A stretch of DNA of 64,000 nt from Actinomyces johnsonii (GCF_006546835.1 NZ_VICB01000008.1:1-64000), one strand, 5' to 3'; shown: positions 43,321 through 52,458, numbered from the stretch's first letter. Numbers and translations are program-made. The notes: a model not told the origin generated them from the sequence alone.

Positions 43321-44688
43321 ATGAGCACTGACTCCCATCCCGACGACCTCAACCCGAGCGGCGAGCCGAACCGCGGGGGTGCCGCCGCCTCCGGCGGCGG
43401 CTTCGTCGGAGGCGACCAGGACGGGTGGCAGGCCCCCGACTCCGGAGCGTCCGCAGGCACCTCGCCCTATCCATCGCAGGGATATTCCGGCTACGGCGAT
43501 TACCAGACGCCGCCCGTGGGTCAGCCCGGTTCTGCCCCCGGCTATCCGCCCAACGCCCCCGGAGGTCCTCCCGGAGGCGGTGCCGGATACGGCCCCTACC
43601 CCGGCGCACCTGGGGGTCCCGGAGGCCCTGGGGGTCCCGGCGCTCCCGGGAATCCCGGCGCCGCCGGGTATCCGGGTTACGGCGGCTACGCGTCGGTTCT
43701 GGCCCCCAAGCCGTCAATCATTCCGCTGCGGCCGCTGTCCATCGGGGAGATCCTCGGTGGCGCCTTCGAGTCGCTGCGTGCCAACCCCAAGGCGATGTTC
43801 GTCCCCTCTCTGGTGGTGATGAGCATCGTGGGGCTCCTCTCCGCAGCCGGTTTCGCCTTCTTCCTCTCCCGGCTCAACCTGCCGGGCCTGACCACGTCCC
43901 CCGACCAGTTCAGTGAGGACGATCTGGATCTGGACAAGCTCTGGTCATCGTTGGTGGGCCTGTTCGTTCAGGCCGGCCTGACCAGCGTGCTGACCGTGTT
44001 CGCCACCTCGATCCTCACCGGTCTGCTCATCGTCACCGTCTCGCGCACCATCCTGGGTCGCAAGGCCTCCTTGAGCGACGTGTGGCAGCGCACCAAGCCG
44101 CGTGTGGGCGCTCTCATCGGTCAGACGATCATGATCCAGATCATCGTCAGCGTCGTCACGTTGGCCTTCCTTGCAATCGCAGCCGTCATCATCTGGGGGA
44201 TCCTGGGTGGTTTCATCGCCAACGGCGTCGATGAGGATTCTGTCGGAACGGTTCTCCTCACCATCCTGCTCATCCTGGTACTGGCCCTCGTGCTGGGGCT
44301 GGCGGTCTTCGCCCTGACGTGCAAGCTGAGCCTGGCACCGGCGGCGCTGATCCTGGAGAACATCGGCGTCTTCGAGGGGATCTCCCGCTCCTGGGCACTG
44401 ACGCGAGGATATTTCTGGCGAGTCGTCGGCATCCGGCTGCTCTCAATAATCATCATCGGTGTCGCCAGCCAGGCCGCCTCCTTCGCGCTGAGCTCCATCA
44501 CCAACGGGATCATGCTCGCGGCACCGAACACGATGATCGCGATCATGACGATATCGATTCTGGTGAACAGCCTCATCCAGGCCGCGATTATGCCCTTCGA
44601 CGCCTCCGTGGTCGCTCTGATGTACACCGACTTGCGGATGCGCTCAGAGGGTCTGGACGTTGAGCTCCGGCGCGCCGCCGGAGTGTGA
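43321..44688 (+). CDS. Polytopic membrane protein, GPDPase membrane-domain type, with Gly/Pro repeats
   Basis: The 455-residue protein has a hydrophilic N-terminal 125 residues rich in Gly, Pro and Tyr. These include a short run of collagen-like GPG/GAP triplets near 95-115. RPLSIGEILGGAFESLRANPKAMF then leads into about six transmembrane helices. This is the pattern of membrane domains of the glycerophosphoryl diester phosphodiesterase type. No catalytic phosphodiesterase domain is attached, so it is probably not an enzyme. It opens a same-strand cluster of envelope genes and is divergent from mtrA. Confidence 0.75.
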   Translation: MSTDSHPDDLNPSGEPNRGGAAASGGGFVGGDQDGWQAPDSGASAGTSPYPSQGYSGYGDYQTPPVGQPGSAPGYPPNAPGGPPGGGAGYGPYPGAPGGPGGPGGPGAPGNPGAAGYPGYGGYASVLAPKPSIIPLRPLSIGEILGGAFESLRANPKAMFVPSLVVMSIVGLLSAAGFAFFLSRLNLPGLTTSPDQFSEDDLDLDKLWSSLVGLFVQAGLTSVLTVFATSILTGLLIVTVSRTILGRKASLSDVWQRTKPRVGALIGQTIMIQIIVSVVTLAFLAIAAVIIWGILGGFIANGVDEDSVGTVLLTILLILVLALVLGLAVFALTCKLSLAPAALILENIGVFEGISRSWALTRGYFWRVVGIRLLSIIIIGVASQAASFALSSITNGIMLAAPNTMIAIMTISILVNSLIQAAIMPFDASVVALMYTDLRMRSEGLDVELRRAAGV

Positions 44689-44695
44689 CCCGCCC

Positions 44696-45454
44696 GTGAT
44701 ACGCGCCATTCCCTCCGTAAGCCCCGCCGGCTCCTCCGGCTTCCTCAGTCACGCCGCCGGGGTGGCCTGCGCCGCCGGCGCACTCGCCGCCAAGGCCCCT
44801 GCAACTCCCGACGCCGATGAGGCCCGGCAGGCCGCGAACAAGGAGCTCTCCCGCCCGATCTACCGCGACAGCCCCGACCTGTGGGATCGGTTCTGGGAGT
44901 GGATCAAGGAGCATTTCAACACCGGCAGCATGGTCCCCGGGGTTCCTTCCTGGGTCTCGACGGCGATCGTGATCGTCGTCGGCGCCGTCGTCATCGCGCT
45001 GCTGATCCTCCTGCTCACCAGGATCTCCTCGGAGCGCCGGGTGACGACGCCGTCGCTGTCAGTGCTCATTGACGACCGCGACGCCGACGCCCTGACCCGG
45101 GCAGCGGACGAGGCCGCCGAGCGGGCCGATTTCGCCACCGCCGTCGTCGAGCGTTTCCGGGCCATCATCCGCTCCCTCGACGAACGCGGGATCATCGACG
45201 AGTACCCCGGGATGACGGCGATAGAGGCGGCCGCACTCACCAACCAGGCCCTTGGCGAGCACCGGGTCGTGGCTCCTCTGTACGAGGCGGCGCACCTGTT
45301 CGACGCCGTTCTCTACGGCCGGGTGGTCTCCACCCCAGCCCAGGACCAGCAGATGCGCGTGCTGGCCGCCCAGGTGGCCGAGGTGACGCCGCCCGCTCAC
45401 CATGAGAGGACCGCCATCGAACCCTTCTCAGCGCTCCCAGGGGCACCCGCATGA
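44696..45454 (+). CDS. DUF4129 domain protein
   Basis: The protein of about 252 residues has an N-terminal hydrophobic/Ala-rich stretch, then WDRFWEWIKEHF and a central transmembrane helix (TAIVIVVGAVVIALLILLL). A cytoplasmic DUF4129 domain follows (AADEAAERADFATAVVERFRAIIRSLDERGIID ... GMTAIEAAAL). DUF4129 proteins sit in MoxR-DUF58 clusters and have been compared to transglutaminase-associated domains; function is unknown. The start is unclear: GTG at 44696 is chosen because it follows the previous stop closely, while TTG at 44660 would overlap it. The stop overlaps the next start by ATGA. Confidence 0.8.
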   Translation: MIRAIPSVSPAGSSGFLSHAAGVACAAGALAAKAPATPDADEARQAANKELSRPIYRDSPDLWDRFWEWIKEHFNTGSMVPGVPSWVSTAIVIVVGAVVIALLILLLTRISSERRVTTPSLSVLIDDRDADALTRAADEAAERADFATAVVERFRAIIRSLDERGIIDEYPGMTAIEAAALTNQALGEHRVVAPLYEAAHLFDAVLYGRVVSTPAQDQQMRVLAAQVAEVTPPAHHERTAIEPFSALPGAPA

Positions 45455-46662
45455 GCGCTCCCGTTCAGCAATCCCCGCAGTCTGCTCCGAGCACCTCCCA
45501 GACGGAGGCGGTCTCCGACCAGGTGACGAACTCGCACTGGTCTCAGCGATGGAGCCGGTGGCGTCCGGTCGTCATCGCCCTTGCCATCATGCTCATCCCC
45601 GTCCTTGTCACCCTGTGGACCAGGCCCGTGACCTCAAAGACTCCGCTGGCCATCGACAATCCCGAGAAGTTGGGAACGATGGCCGTCGCGGAGCTGCTGC
45701 GCCACGAGGGGATCTCCGTGAGCAAGGCGGACAGCGTTTCCAAGGCGGTGGAGGCGAGCAGAAACGGGGCGACCATCGCCGTGGTCAACGCCGACCGTCT
45801 CAGCCTCGCCGAGAGGAAGGCCCTGGCCCAGGCGGGCGGCGATGTCGTCATCGTCGGCGTCAGAGGCGGCAGCGATACCCTGAAGGGGCTGACGGATATG
45901 ACCAGCAAGGGCGCGGCGTCCCCCGGCTCCACCATCCTGGAGCCGCAGTGCGGCGACGCGGACGCCCAGGCCGCCCGGAGCCTGGCGGGATCGCATGCCT
46001 CGGTGTCGCTGCAGGGCGACGACGACGCCGTCGGCTGTTTCCCGGTGGGAGAGGACCGTTACGCCTATGCCACCGACACCCTGCCCAGCGGAGCCGCACT
46101 ACGCGTTCTGGCCGACCCCGGACCGGCCACCAATGCGCACCTGGCCCAGGAGGGCCACGCCGCCCTGGCCGTGCGCGCGCTCGGCCATCACGACCGCCTC
46201 CTGTGGCTGGACGGACAGCGCCTCGAGTCCCCCTCCATATGGAACTCCTCGTCCACGCCCACCTGGCTGCCGGTCCTCATCTTCCAGCTCGTCGTGATAG
46301 CGGGCACTCTGGCGGTCGTTCAAGGACGTCGCTTCGGCAGCCTCCTGAGTGAGGAGCTGCCCGTCGTCGTACGCTCCACCGAAACCACGTTCGCGCGCGG
46401 CCATCTCTACCGCCGGGGCTCGGATCGTCCTCGAGCGGCCGAGGCCCTGCGCTCGGGCACGGCGCTGCGTCTGGGCATCGCCCTGGGGCTGGCTCCCGGG
46501 ACCTTGCGTCGCGACGTGATCGCCGCCGTCGCCCAGGCCTCGGGCGTCGACCCCGTCATGGTGGACTCTCTTCTCTACGGTCCGCCGCCGACCAATGACA
46601 AGGCCCTGGCAACCCTGGCAGTTCAGCTTGACCAACTCGAGAGCGAGGTTCACTCCGCATGA
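45451..46662 (+). CDS. DUF4350 domain protein
   Basis: The 403-residue protein has a transmembrane helix near residues 40-58 (VVIALAIMLIPVLVTLW). An extracytoplasmic alpha/beta domain with DUF4350 features follows (GTMAVAELLRHEGISV, ATIAVVNADRLSLAERKAL). A second helix near 265-285 precedes a cytoplasmic helical tail with RRGSDRPRAAEALRSGTAL. It is coupled to the genes on both sides by ATGA overlaps and fits the actinobacterial MoxR cluster layout. Its role is not known. The domain resembles glutamine-amidotransferase-like folds without catalytic residues that I can point to. Confidence 0.8.
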   Translation: MSAPVQQSPQSAPSTSQTEAVSDQVTNSHWSQRWSRWRPVVIALAIMLIPVLVTLWTRPVTSKTPLAIDNPEKLGTMAVAELLRHEGISVSKADSVSKAVEASRNGATIAVVNADRLSLAERKALAQAGGDVVIVGVRGGSDTLKGLTDMTSKGAASPGSTILEPQCGDADAQAARSLAGSHASVSLQGDDDAVGCFPVGEDRYAYATDTLPSGAALRVLADPGPATNAHLAQEGHAALAVRALGHHDRLLWLDGQRLESPSIWNSSSTPTWLPVLIFQLVVIAGTLAVVQGRRFGSLLSEELPVVVRSTETTFARGHLYRRGSDRPRAAEALRSGTALRLGIALGLAPGTLRRDVIAAVAQASGVDPVMVDSLLYGPPPTNDKALATLAVQLDQLESEVHSA

Positions 46663-47753
46663 GCACGGACAGCACCGACCCCACCCGCGACCTGAGCACC
46701 ACGGGCGACGCGGGCACTAGCGCCCCCCACCCGCAATCCGACCGACCGGCGCCGGGCGCCCCGGAGGCACCCGGCGCCCAGAGCACGCCCAAGCCCGATG
46801 CCGGCGCCGACCCGCGCAAGCGGCTGGTGGCCGTGCGCAGTGAGGTGGGCAAGGCCGTCGTCGGCCAGGAGGCCGCGGTGACCGGCCTGGTCATCGCCCT
46901 GCTCGCCGGCGGACACGTTCTGCTCGAGGGGGTCCCCGGAGTGGCCAAGACTCTCCTGGTGCGGTCGCTGGCCACCGCATTGGACGTGGAGACCAAGCGC
47001 ATCCAGTTCACCCCTGACCTCATGCCCGGTGACGTCACCGGTTCCCTCATCTACGACTCCCGCAGCGCCCGGTTCTCCTTCCGAGCCGGACCGGTCTTCA
47101 CCAACCTGCTTCTAGCAGACGAGATCAACCGCACCCCGCCCAAGACGCAGTCGGCACTGCTGGAGGCCATGGAGGAGCGCCAGGTGTCCGTCGACGGCGA
47201 GCCTCGGGCCCTGTCGGATCCGTTCATGGTGATCGCCACCCAGAATCCGGTGGAGTACGAGGGGACCTACCCGCTGCCAGAGGCTCAGCTGGACCGTTTC
47301 CTGCTCAAACTGGTGCTGCCTCTTCCCGAGCGGGCTCAGGAGATCGAGGTGCTCTCCCGCCACGCCTCGGGCTTCGATCCGCGCAACCTGGAGTCGGCGG
47401 GGCTCCGGGCAGTGGCCGGAGCCGAGGACCTGGCCCTTGCCCGCGCCCAGGTGAGCACCGTAGGCGTCACCCCGGAGGTACTGGCCTACGCTGTCGACCT
47501 CGTGCGCTCCACCCGCTCGATGCCGTCGGTGGCCCTGGGGGTTTCGCCGCGAGGGGCCACCGCGCTTCTGGCGGCGTCACGGGCCTGGGCATGGCTCGCC
47601 GGCCGGTCCTTCGTCACCCCCGACGACATCAAGGCCCTGGCCCTGCCCGCCCTGCGTCATCGCATCCAACTGCGCGCCGAGGCCGAGATGGAGGGCATCA
47701 CCCCCCAGTCCGTCATCGAGTCAGTGCTGAGAACCGTTCCGGTGCCGCGCTGA
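46659..47753 (+). CDS. MoxR family AAA ATPase
   Basis: The 364-residue ATPase has a disordered 50-residue start. Walker A is GVPGVAKT at 91-98 and Walker B LLADEINR is near 150. A sensor region TQNPVEYEGTYPLPEAQLDRF and a C-terminal helical lid follow. MoxR ATPases act as chaperones that mature or remodel partner proteins, often ones with VWA or DUF58 domains encoded next door. Here the DUF58 gene follows after 57 bases. The gene overlaps the DUF4350 gene by ATGA, so both are made together. Confidence 0.93.
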   Translation: MSTDSTDPTRDLSTTGDAGTSAPHPQSDRPAPGAPEAPGAQSTPKPDAGADPRKRLVAVRSEVGKAVVGQEAAVTGLVIALLAGGHVLLEGVPGVAKTLLVRSLATALDVETKRIQFTPDLMPGDVTGSLIYDSRSARFSFRAGPVFTNLLLADEINRTPPKTQSALLEAMEERQVSVDGEPRALSDPFMVIATQNPVEYEGTYPLPEAQLDRFLLKLVLPLPERAQEIEVLSRHASGFDPRNLESAGLRAVAGAEDLALARAQVSTVGVTPEVLAYAVDLVRSTRSMPSVALGVSPRGATALLAASRAWAWLAGRSFVTPDDIKALALPALRHRIQLRAEAEMEGITPQSVIESVLRTVPVPR

Positions 47754-47810
47754 GGCATCGGCGCAGAGCCCACCGAATCGATCACCCGACCAACTCACGA
47801 CAGGAGTGGC

Positions 47811-49103
47811 ATGTTCCTGACGATGCGCGCCGTGTGGGCGCTGCTTCCGGGGATCGCCCTGGCCATCATCGCACCGCGCCCGGCAACAGTGCTGGCCTGG
47901 GCCGGTGTCGTCCTGGTCCTGGTCGTGATCGACGTCGCCTGCGCGCCCTCGCCCCGTCTGTTGCGGGCCTCGCGCTCAGTGGGCCACGGGATTCGGCTGG
48001 GCGAGTCGATCACCTCGACCTTGACAGTCACCAACACCGGCCGGCGCACCGCCCGGCTCCTGCTGCGTGACGCCTGGCCCCCCAGCGCGGGGGCGGACCA
48101 CGAGCGCGGGGGGATGACCATCCCGCCGGGTCAGCGCCGTCGCCATTCCACGGTACTCACGCCCCGACGCCGGGGCGACCGTAGGGCGGGACCGCTGACC
48201 GTCAGGGTCGCCGGCCCCCTGGGAATCGCGGGGCGTCAGGCCTCCCTGAATGTACCGGCCTGCCTCCGAGTGCTGCCGGCCTTCCGGTCACGCCACCACC
48301 TGCACTCGCGCCTGGCCCGGCTGCGGGAGATGGATGGGCGCAGTGCGGTCATGGTGCGCGGTGAGGGGACCGAGTTCGATTCCCTGCGCGAGTACGTCGT
48401 CGGGGACGACGTGCGCTCCATCGACTGGCGATCCACCGCCCGCCGCGGCGAAGTCCTGGTGCGCACCTGGCGCCCGGAGCGCGATCGACGCGTTCTCATC
48501 GTCATCGACTCGGGTCGGCTGTCGGCAGCCCGACTGGGCGACGCTCCCCGGCTCGACGCCCAGATCGAGGCCACCCTGCTGCTGGCCGCGCTAGCCTCCC
48601 GCGCCGGCGACCGGGTCGATGTCCTGGCCCTCGACGACGCCGTCCGGGCCCAGGTGCGAGGCAGTTCCGGGGCTGTACTCATGACGGCGCTGGCCGAGCA
48701 TCTGACCGACGTCGAGCCGCGTCTGACCGAGCTCGACTGGACACTGCTGGCCTCCCGGGTACGAACGGTGCTCTCGCAGCGGGCTCTGGTGGTCGTCATC
48801 TCCGCACTGGACGGCAGTGGAGGGGACGCGGCGATGATCCGAACGTTGACGACGCTGGCCCGCGACCACACGGTCGTCCTCGCCTCGGCGCTGGACCCCG
48901 AGCTGGAGGAGCTGCGGGCTGCGCGTGACAACACGGACTCCGTGTACGTGGCGGCCTCGGCGGAGAAGGATCTGGTGGAGCTGGACGCCGTGCGCCGCCG
49001 CCTGCGCCGCGGCGGCGTGGAGGTCGTTGAGGCGCCCGACCAGAGTCTCGCTCCGGCGCTGGCCGACTGCTACCTGGACCTCAAGGCGGCGGGGCGACTG
49101 TGA
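47811..49103 (+). CDS. DUF58 domain protein (MoxR partner)
   Basis: The 430-residue protein has two N-terminal hydrophobic segments (LLPGIALAIIAPRPATVLAWAG). An Ig-like stretch with SITSTLTVTNTG follows, and then the DUF58 core. The core has the signature GTEFDSLREYVVGDDVRSID plus a VWA-like fold starting VLIVIDSGR with an incomplete metal site. These proteins are typical substrates or partners of MoxR ATPases. The start follows AGGAG. It closes the plus-strand cluster and converges with the SpoIIM-like gene. Confidence 0.9.
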   Translation: MFLTMRAVWALLPGIALAIIAPRPATVLAWAGVVLVLVVIDVACAPSPRLLRASRSVGHGIRLGESITSTLTVTNTGRRTARLLLRDAWPPSAGADHERGGMTIPPGQRRRHSTVLTPRRRGDRRAGPLTVRVAGPLGIAGRQASLNVPACLRVLPAFRSRHHLHSRLARLREMDGRSAVMVRGEGTEFDSLREYVVGDDVRSIDWRSTARRGEVLVRTWRPERDRRVLIVIDSGRLSAARLGDAPRLDAQIEATLLLAALASRAGDRVDVLALDDAVRAQVRGSSGAVLMTALAEHLTDVEPRLTELDWTLLASRVRTVLSQRALVVVISALDGSGGDAAMIRTLTTLARDHTVVLASALDPELEELRAARDNTDSVYVAASAEKDLVELDAVRRRLRRGGVEVVEAPDQSLAPALADCYLDLKAAGRL

Positions 49104-49198
49104 CACCGAACCGTCATGGCGTTGCGGACCGCGCCAACGGACCCGTCGCCCGCGCAGGATCAGCGCGCCCGGGACCCGTTCTTGCTGCGGAGACCCGG

Positions 49199-50194
49199 TC
49201 AACCGGCCTCGGGCTGGACGTAGCCGGCCTCCTTCTCCTCGAGATCTCCCGTGACTCCCGCGGCGACGGCGGAGCGCCCCAGGACGAGCGTGTACGCCCA
49301 CAGCAGCGCCAGCGCGCCGGTTCCGATGGTGATCTTGACCGGCCAAGCGATGGGGGCCGGGGTCACGAAGGCTTCGATGAAGCCGGCCAGGGCCAGGGCC
49401 GCGGTCAGGCCCACGGCCACCGTGATGAGGGCGCGTCCCTCCGTGGCCAGGGCGGTGGAGCGACTGCGGGGACCGGGAACCAGCAGGGTCCAGAACAGCT
49501 TGAGGCCGGCCGCTCCCGCGATGAAGATGCAGGTCAGCTCCAGCAGCCCGTGAGGCGAGATGAGCGACAGGAACACGCCGAGCATGTCGTGGTCGGCCAT
49601 GATCGCCCCTGCCTGCCCCAGGGCCATGGCGTTGCTGTAGAGCAGGTAGAGCGGCAGGATCCCCGTGACTCCGCCGGCCACACAGATCGCCGCGATACGG
49701 GCGTTGTTGGTCCACACCTGGGCCGCGAAGTCGGGGGCGGAGTAGGTGGAGTAGTAGGACTCGAACGCCTTGTGGGCGTACTTGTCCAGCTCCTCAGGGC
49801 TGCCCAGAGCGGCCATCGCCTCCGGGCTGTGCAGGGTCCACACCCCCACCACCAGAGCCAGTGCGATCTCGGCGACCATCACCCCGCAGGTCCACCAACG
49901 GATCCGGTAGAGGGCCGCCGGCAGAGCCTGAAGCACGAATCGACGCACCGCGTGGGTCCTCACCTCCCGGGTTCCGGTCAGGCGGCCACGGGCCGTCGCC
50001 ACCCGGGTGGACAGTTCGGCGATAAGCTGCGGATCCGGTGCAGCCGAGCGCACCCGCGACAGGTGGCGGGCGCAGGTGCGATAGAGGGTCACGAGCTCGT
50101 CGGCCTCGCCGCCGCTGAGATGCCGGCGCGATACGAGCACGTCGAGGCGTTCCCACTGGTCACGGTGCGCTGCGGCGAAGGCATCAAGATCCAC
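49199..50194 (-). CDS. Stage II sporulation protein M-like membrane protein
   Basis: The 331-residue protein has a cytoplasmic N-terminal helical part (ADELVTLYRTCARHLSRVRS) and about five transmembrane helices. The conserved SpoIIM/DUF95 features are FAAQVWTNNARIA and LLELTCIFIAGAAGLKL with SPHG before it. In non-sporulating actinobacteria this family sits with MoxR and RDD genes and is of unknown function. The start is a GTG at 50192-50194 with no clear ribosome site. Only 14 bases separate it from the divergent RDD gene, so the promoters must overlap. Confidence 0.85.
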   Translation of the reverse strand: MDLDAFAAAHRDQWERLDVLVSRRHLSGGEADELVTLYRTCARHLSRVRSAAPDPQLIAELSTRVATARGRLTGTREVRTHAVRRFVLQALPAALYRIRWWTCGVMVAEIALALVVGVWTLHSPEAMAALGSPEELDKYAHKAFESYYSTYSAPDFAAQVWTNNARIAAICVAGGVTGILPLYLLYSNAMALGQAGAIMADHDMLGVFLSLISPHGLLELTCIFIAGAAGLKLFWTLLVPGPRSRSTALATEGRALITVAVGLTAALALAGFIEAFVTPAPIAWPVKITIGTGALALLWAYTLVLGRSAVAAGVTGDLEEKEAGYVQPEAG

Positions 50195-50208
50195 GCAAGG
50201 AGTTTGTC

Positions 50209-51090
50209 ATGGTGAACGAGTCGTCCACATCCTCCGAGCGGATGATCGAGCGCGAGCTCATGGTCACCGGTGAAGCCGTCGCACTGGAGGTCGTTCCCGC
50301 GACGGTCGTCAGTCGTATCTTGTCCGGGCTCATCGACTACACGGCTTATTCCGTGGGCGGGGCGATATCCCTGTTCGTGGTGATGATCCTGGCGATCAAC
50401 GAAAGGTCGGAGTTCGGTGACAACCTCGCTTTCATCAGAGCGATCATCTCCCTGGTGATCCTGGCCTGGATAGTCGTTATCCCCCTGCTCACCGAGCTGC
50501 TCAGCAGGGGCAGGAGCCTGGGCCGCATGGTGACCGGGACCCGGGTGGTGCGCGACGACGGCGGCACCGTCAGACTGCGCCACTGCCTGGTGCGGACCCT
50601 GCTCGCCGTGGTCGAGATCTGGCTGGCCTCGGCCGTGCCGGCCGTGTGCACCTCCGTCGTCTCCAAGCGAGGAAAACGGCTCGGCGACATGTTGGCGGGC
50701 ACCTACGTGGTGCGCGACCGGCATCGCTCCTCCATGGCTCCGCCCCTGCTCATGCCCCCCGAGCTGGCCGGCTGGGCGGCGGGCACCGACCTGCGTGCTC
50801 TGCCCGGAGGTCTAAGTCTGACAGCACGGACCTTCCTGCAACGGGCGTCCAGCATGGATGCCGGGTACCGGTCCCACCTGGGGCTCGACCTGGCGTCCCA
50901 GGTACAGGCATACGTCTCTCCCCCGCCTCCTGCGGGGACGCACCCCGAGCGGTTCCTCGCCGCGGTACTCACCGAGCGGCGCAACCGCGAGCTGGTACTG
51001 GCGACCCGGGACCGGCGCCTGGAGGAGGAGGTGCGCCGAGACATGGCGCGTCCGCCCTACGAGGTCGGCCGGGAGACCCGACGGCGCTGA
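50209..51090 (+). CDS. RDD family membrane protein
   Basis: The 293-residue protein shows the RDD pattern: VVSRILSGLIDYTAYSVGGA in helix one and LTELLSRGRSLGRMVTGTRVVRDDGG between helices. A third hydrophobic region precedes KRGKRLGDMLAGTYVVRDR. A soluble C-terminal 120 residues follows (GLSLTARTFLQRASSMD). RDD proteins are thought to be transport- or stress-related membrane proteins, without a fixed activity. The ATG follows AAGGAG by 7 bases. It is paired with the divergent SpoIIM-like gene as in many actinobacteria. Confidence 0.88.
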   Translation: MVNESSTSSERMIERELMVTGEAVALEVVPATVVSRILSGLIDYTAYSVGGAISLFVVMILAINERSEFGDNLAFIRAIISLVILAWIVVIPLLTELLSRGRSLGRMVTGTRVVRDDGGTVRLRHCLVRTLLAVVEIWLASAVPAVCTSVVSKRGKRLGDMLAGTYVVRDRHRSSMAPPLLMPPELAGWAAGTDLRALPGGLSLTARTFLQRASSMDAGYRSHLGLDLASQVQAYVSPPPPAGTHPERFLAAVLTERRNRELVLATRDRRLEEEVRRDMARPPYEVGRETRRR

Positions 51091-51134
51091 GGGAGCCTGC
51101 CGGAGCGCGGTTCACGGGCCGGACGAGGCGCGTC

Positions 51135-51380
51135 TCAGCCCCGGGAGACCGAGGTGCGCTTCGCCTCGTGGACCAGGAGGATCGGGACCCCGTCACGCAC
51201 CGGGTAGGCAAGATCCACGGCCTGGGAGAGGAGGACCGGGCGGCCGTCGTCGTCGACGCCGTCGATGAGCTCTTGCCCGCTCAGCGGGCAGCGCAGAGAG
51301 GTTCGCAGGAACGGGCTCAGTGCCGGGCAGGGTGTCGGCCGCTGCGGCTCGGGCCCGAAGTGGTCTGTGCGCAGGCTCAT
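51135..51380 (-). CDS. Trm112-like protein
   Basis: The 81-residue protein has the Trm112/UPF0434 pattern: LRCPLSGQELI, then AVDLAYPVRDGVPILLVHEA at the end. Relatives are small zinc-finger-like activators of methyltransferases, but bacterial members are mostly uncharacterised, and only one cysteine of the motif is kept here. Its ATG overlaps the stop of the DUF3499 gene, so the two are coupled. In other actinobacteria the same pair lies near mannose-pathway genes. Confidence 0.8.
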   Translation of the reverse strand: MSLRTDHFGPEPQRPTPCPALSPFLRTSLRCPLSGQELIDGVDDDGRPVLLSQAVDLAYPVRDGVPILLVHEAKRTSVSRG

Positions 51381-51811
51381 GCATCGTCCTTCTGACCGCG
51401 CAGGACTCGAAGGTGACCGCGCCGCAGAATCTCGTCCTCGGCGACCTCCTGCGGGGGCGGCAACGGAGCCGTCAGGGAGGCAGGCATGATTCCGCCGGGC
51501 CGGGGCCGGTGCTCGGCCGGCGAGGCGACGGGGCGCGGGGCCCGGGAAGCCTCACGAACGGCGTCGGCCAGGGCCAGGAGATCGTCCTCGCTGGGTGGTG
51601 CCGGCTCGAACTCGGTGGCCAGGCGGATGATCTGCCAGCCGCGGGGGGCGGTGAAGGAGGAGACGTGCTTCTCGCACAGGTCGTAGGCCTCGGGCTGGGC
51701 CTCGGTGGCTAGTGGCCCCAGCACGATGGTGGAGTCCGCATAGACGGAAGTCAGGGTGGCCACGGCAGGGCGCTCGCAGCCGGGCTTGCGGCAGTGTCGG
51801 ACTCTTCTCAC
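51377..51811 (-). CDS. DUF3499 family protein
   Basis: The 144-residue protein has an N-terminal CRKPGCERPAVATLTSVYADSTIVLGPL and YDLCEKH, which together give three or four cysteines and a His fit for one zinc. RGWQIIRL follows, and then a disordered Pro-rich tail. This is the actinobacterial DUF3499 family of unknown function. It is divergent from the zincin-family gene and couples to the Trm112-like gene. Confidence 0.85.
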   Translation of the reverse strand: MRRVRHCRKPGCERPAVATLTSVYADSTIVLGPLATEAQPEAYDLCEKHVSSFTAPRGWQIIRLATEFEPAPPSEDDLLALADAVREASRAPRPVASPAEHRPRPGGIMPASLTAPLPPPQEVAEDEILRRGHLRVLRGQKDDA

Positions 51812-51871
51812 GCCCGCAGGTTACCGTGCCGCTGCCCGGCGGTCATCTACAAGGAGCCTAGGCTGGCAGAC

Positions 51872-52348
51872 GTGACCGACCTGTTCCCCTTCACACCCGG
51901 GCGGATTCCGCCGCGATCCGCCGCCGCATCGGGACGGCGCCCGGCCGGGCGCCGTGATCGTCACGGCCGGGGGCTGCGCGGCCCGCTGCTACCGCCGCAT
52001 CTGCCGGCCTGGCGCACCCGGGCCGAGCGCTTCGACGAGCTCGTCGTGGACTCGGCCCAAAACCTGGCCAGGCGTTGGCCGTCCGTGAACCGAATCCAGT
52101 TCGCGGTCGAGGAGGTGCCCCCCTCGGACCCGGCACCATGGGAGCGCTCGGTCGTGCTGGGGCGCGGTTTCACCGCCGAGCCGCGCGCAGGGCTGCCGGC
52201 GCGGGTCGTCATCTACCGGCGACCAGTGGCCTCCCGGGCCGCGGACGAGGCGGACCTGGTCGACCTGGTGCACCGTGTCGTCGTCGAGCAGGTGGCCCTC
52301 ATGCTGGGCCGACGCCCTGAGGAGATCGACCCGGATTCCGGGATATGA
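51872..52348 (+). CDS. Zincin-like metallopeptidase family protein with lost HExxH motif
   Basis: The protein of about 158 residues belongs by neighbourhood and pattern to the small metallopeptidase family found next to DUF3499. It has RFDELVVDSAQNLARRWPSVNRIQFAVEEV, RVVIYRRPV and DLVDLVHRVVVEQVALMLG. The segment that in active relatives reads HEIAHHFG is EQVALMLG here, so the zinc histidines and catalytic glutamate are missing. It may be a non-catalytic member. The GTG start at 51872 follows AAGGAG, but with a 15-base gap. A longer frame to 51794 would overlap the DUF3499 start. Confidence 0.7.
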   Translation: MTDLFPFTPGRIPPRSAAASGRRPAGRRDRHGRGLRGPLLPPHLPAWRTRAERFDELVVDSAQNLARRWPSVNRIQFAVEEVPPSDPAPWERSVVLGRGFTAEPRAGLPARVVIYRRPVASRAADEADLVDLVHRVVVEQVALMLGRRPEEIDPDSGI

Positions 52349-52458
52349 ACCGGCCTCGAGCCGGACTGCTTTTACGCTGCCGGGCAGAAAAACGTAGAAC
52401 TACGTGAAGCATCAACATACCCGGCTCGGCGCGGGAAGTCCCGGCGAGGAAAGGAGAG

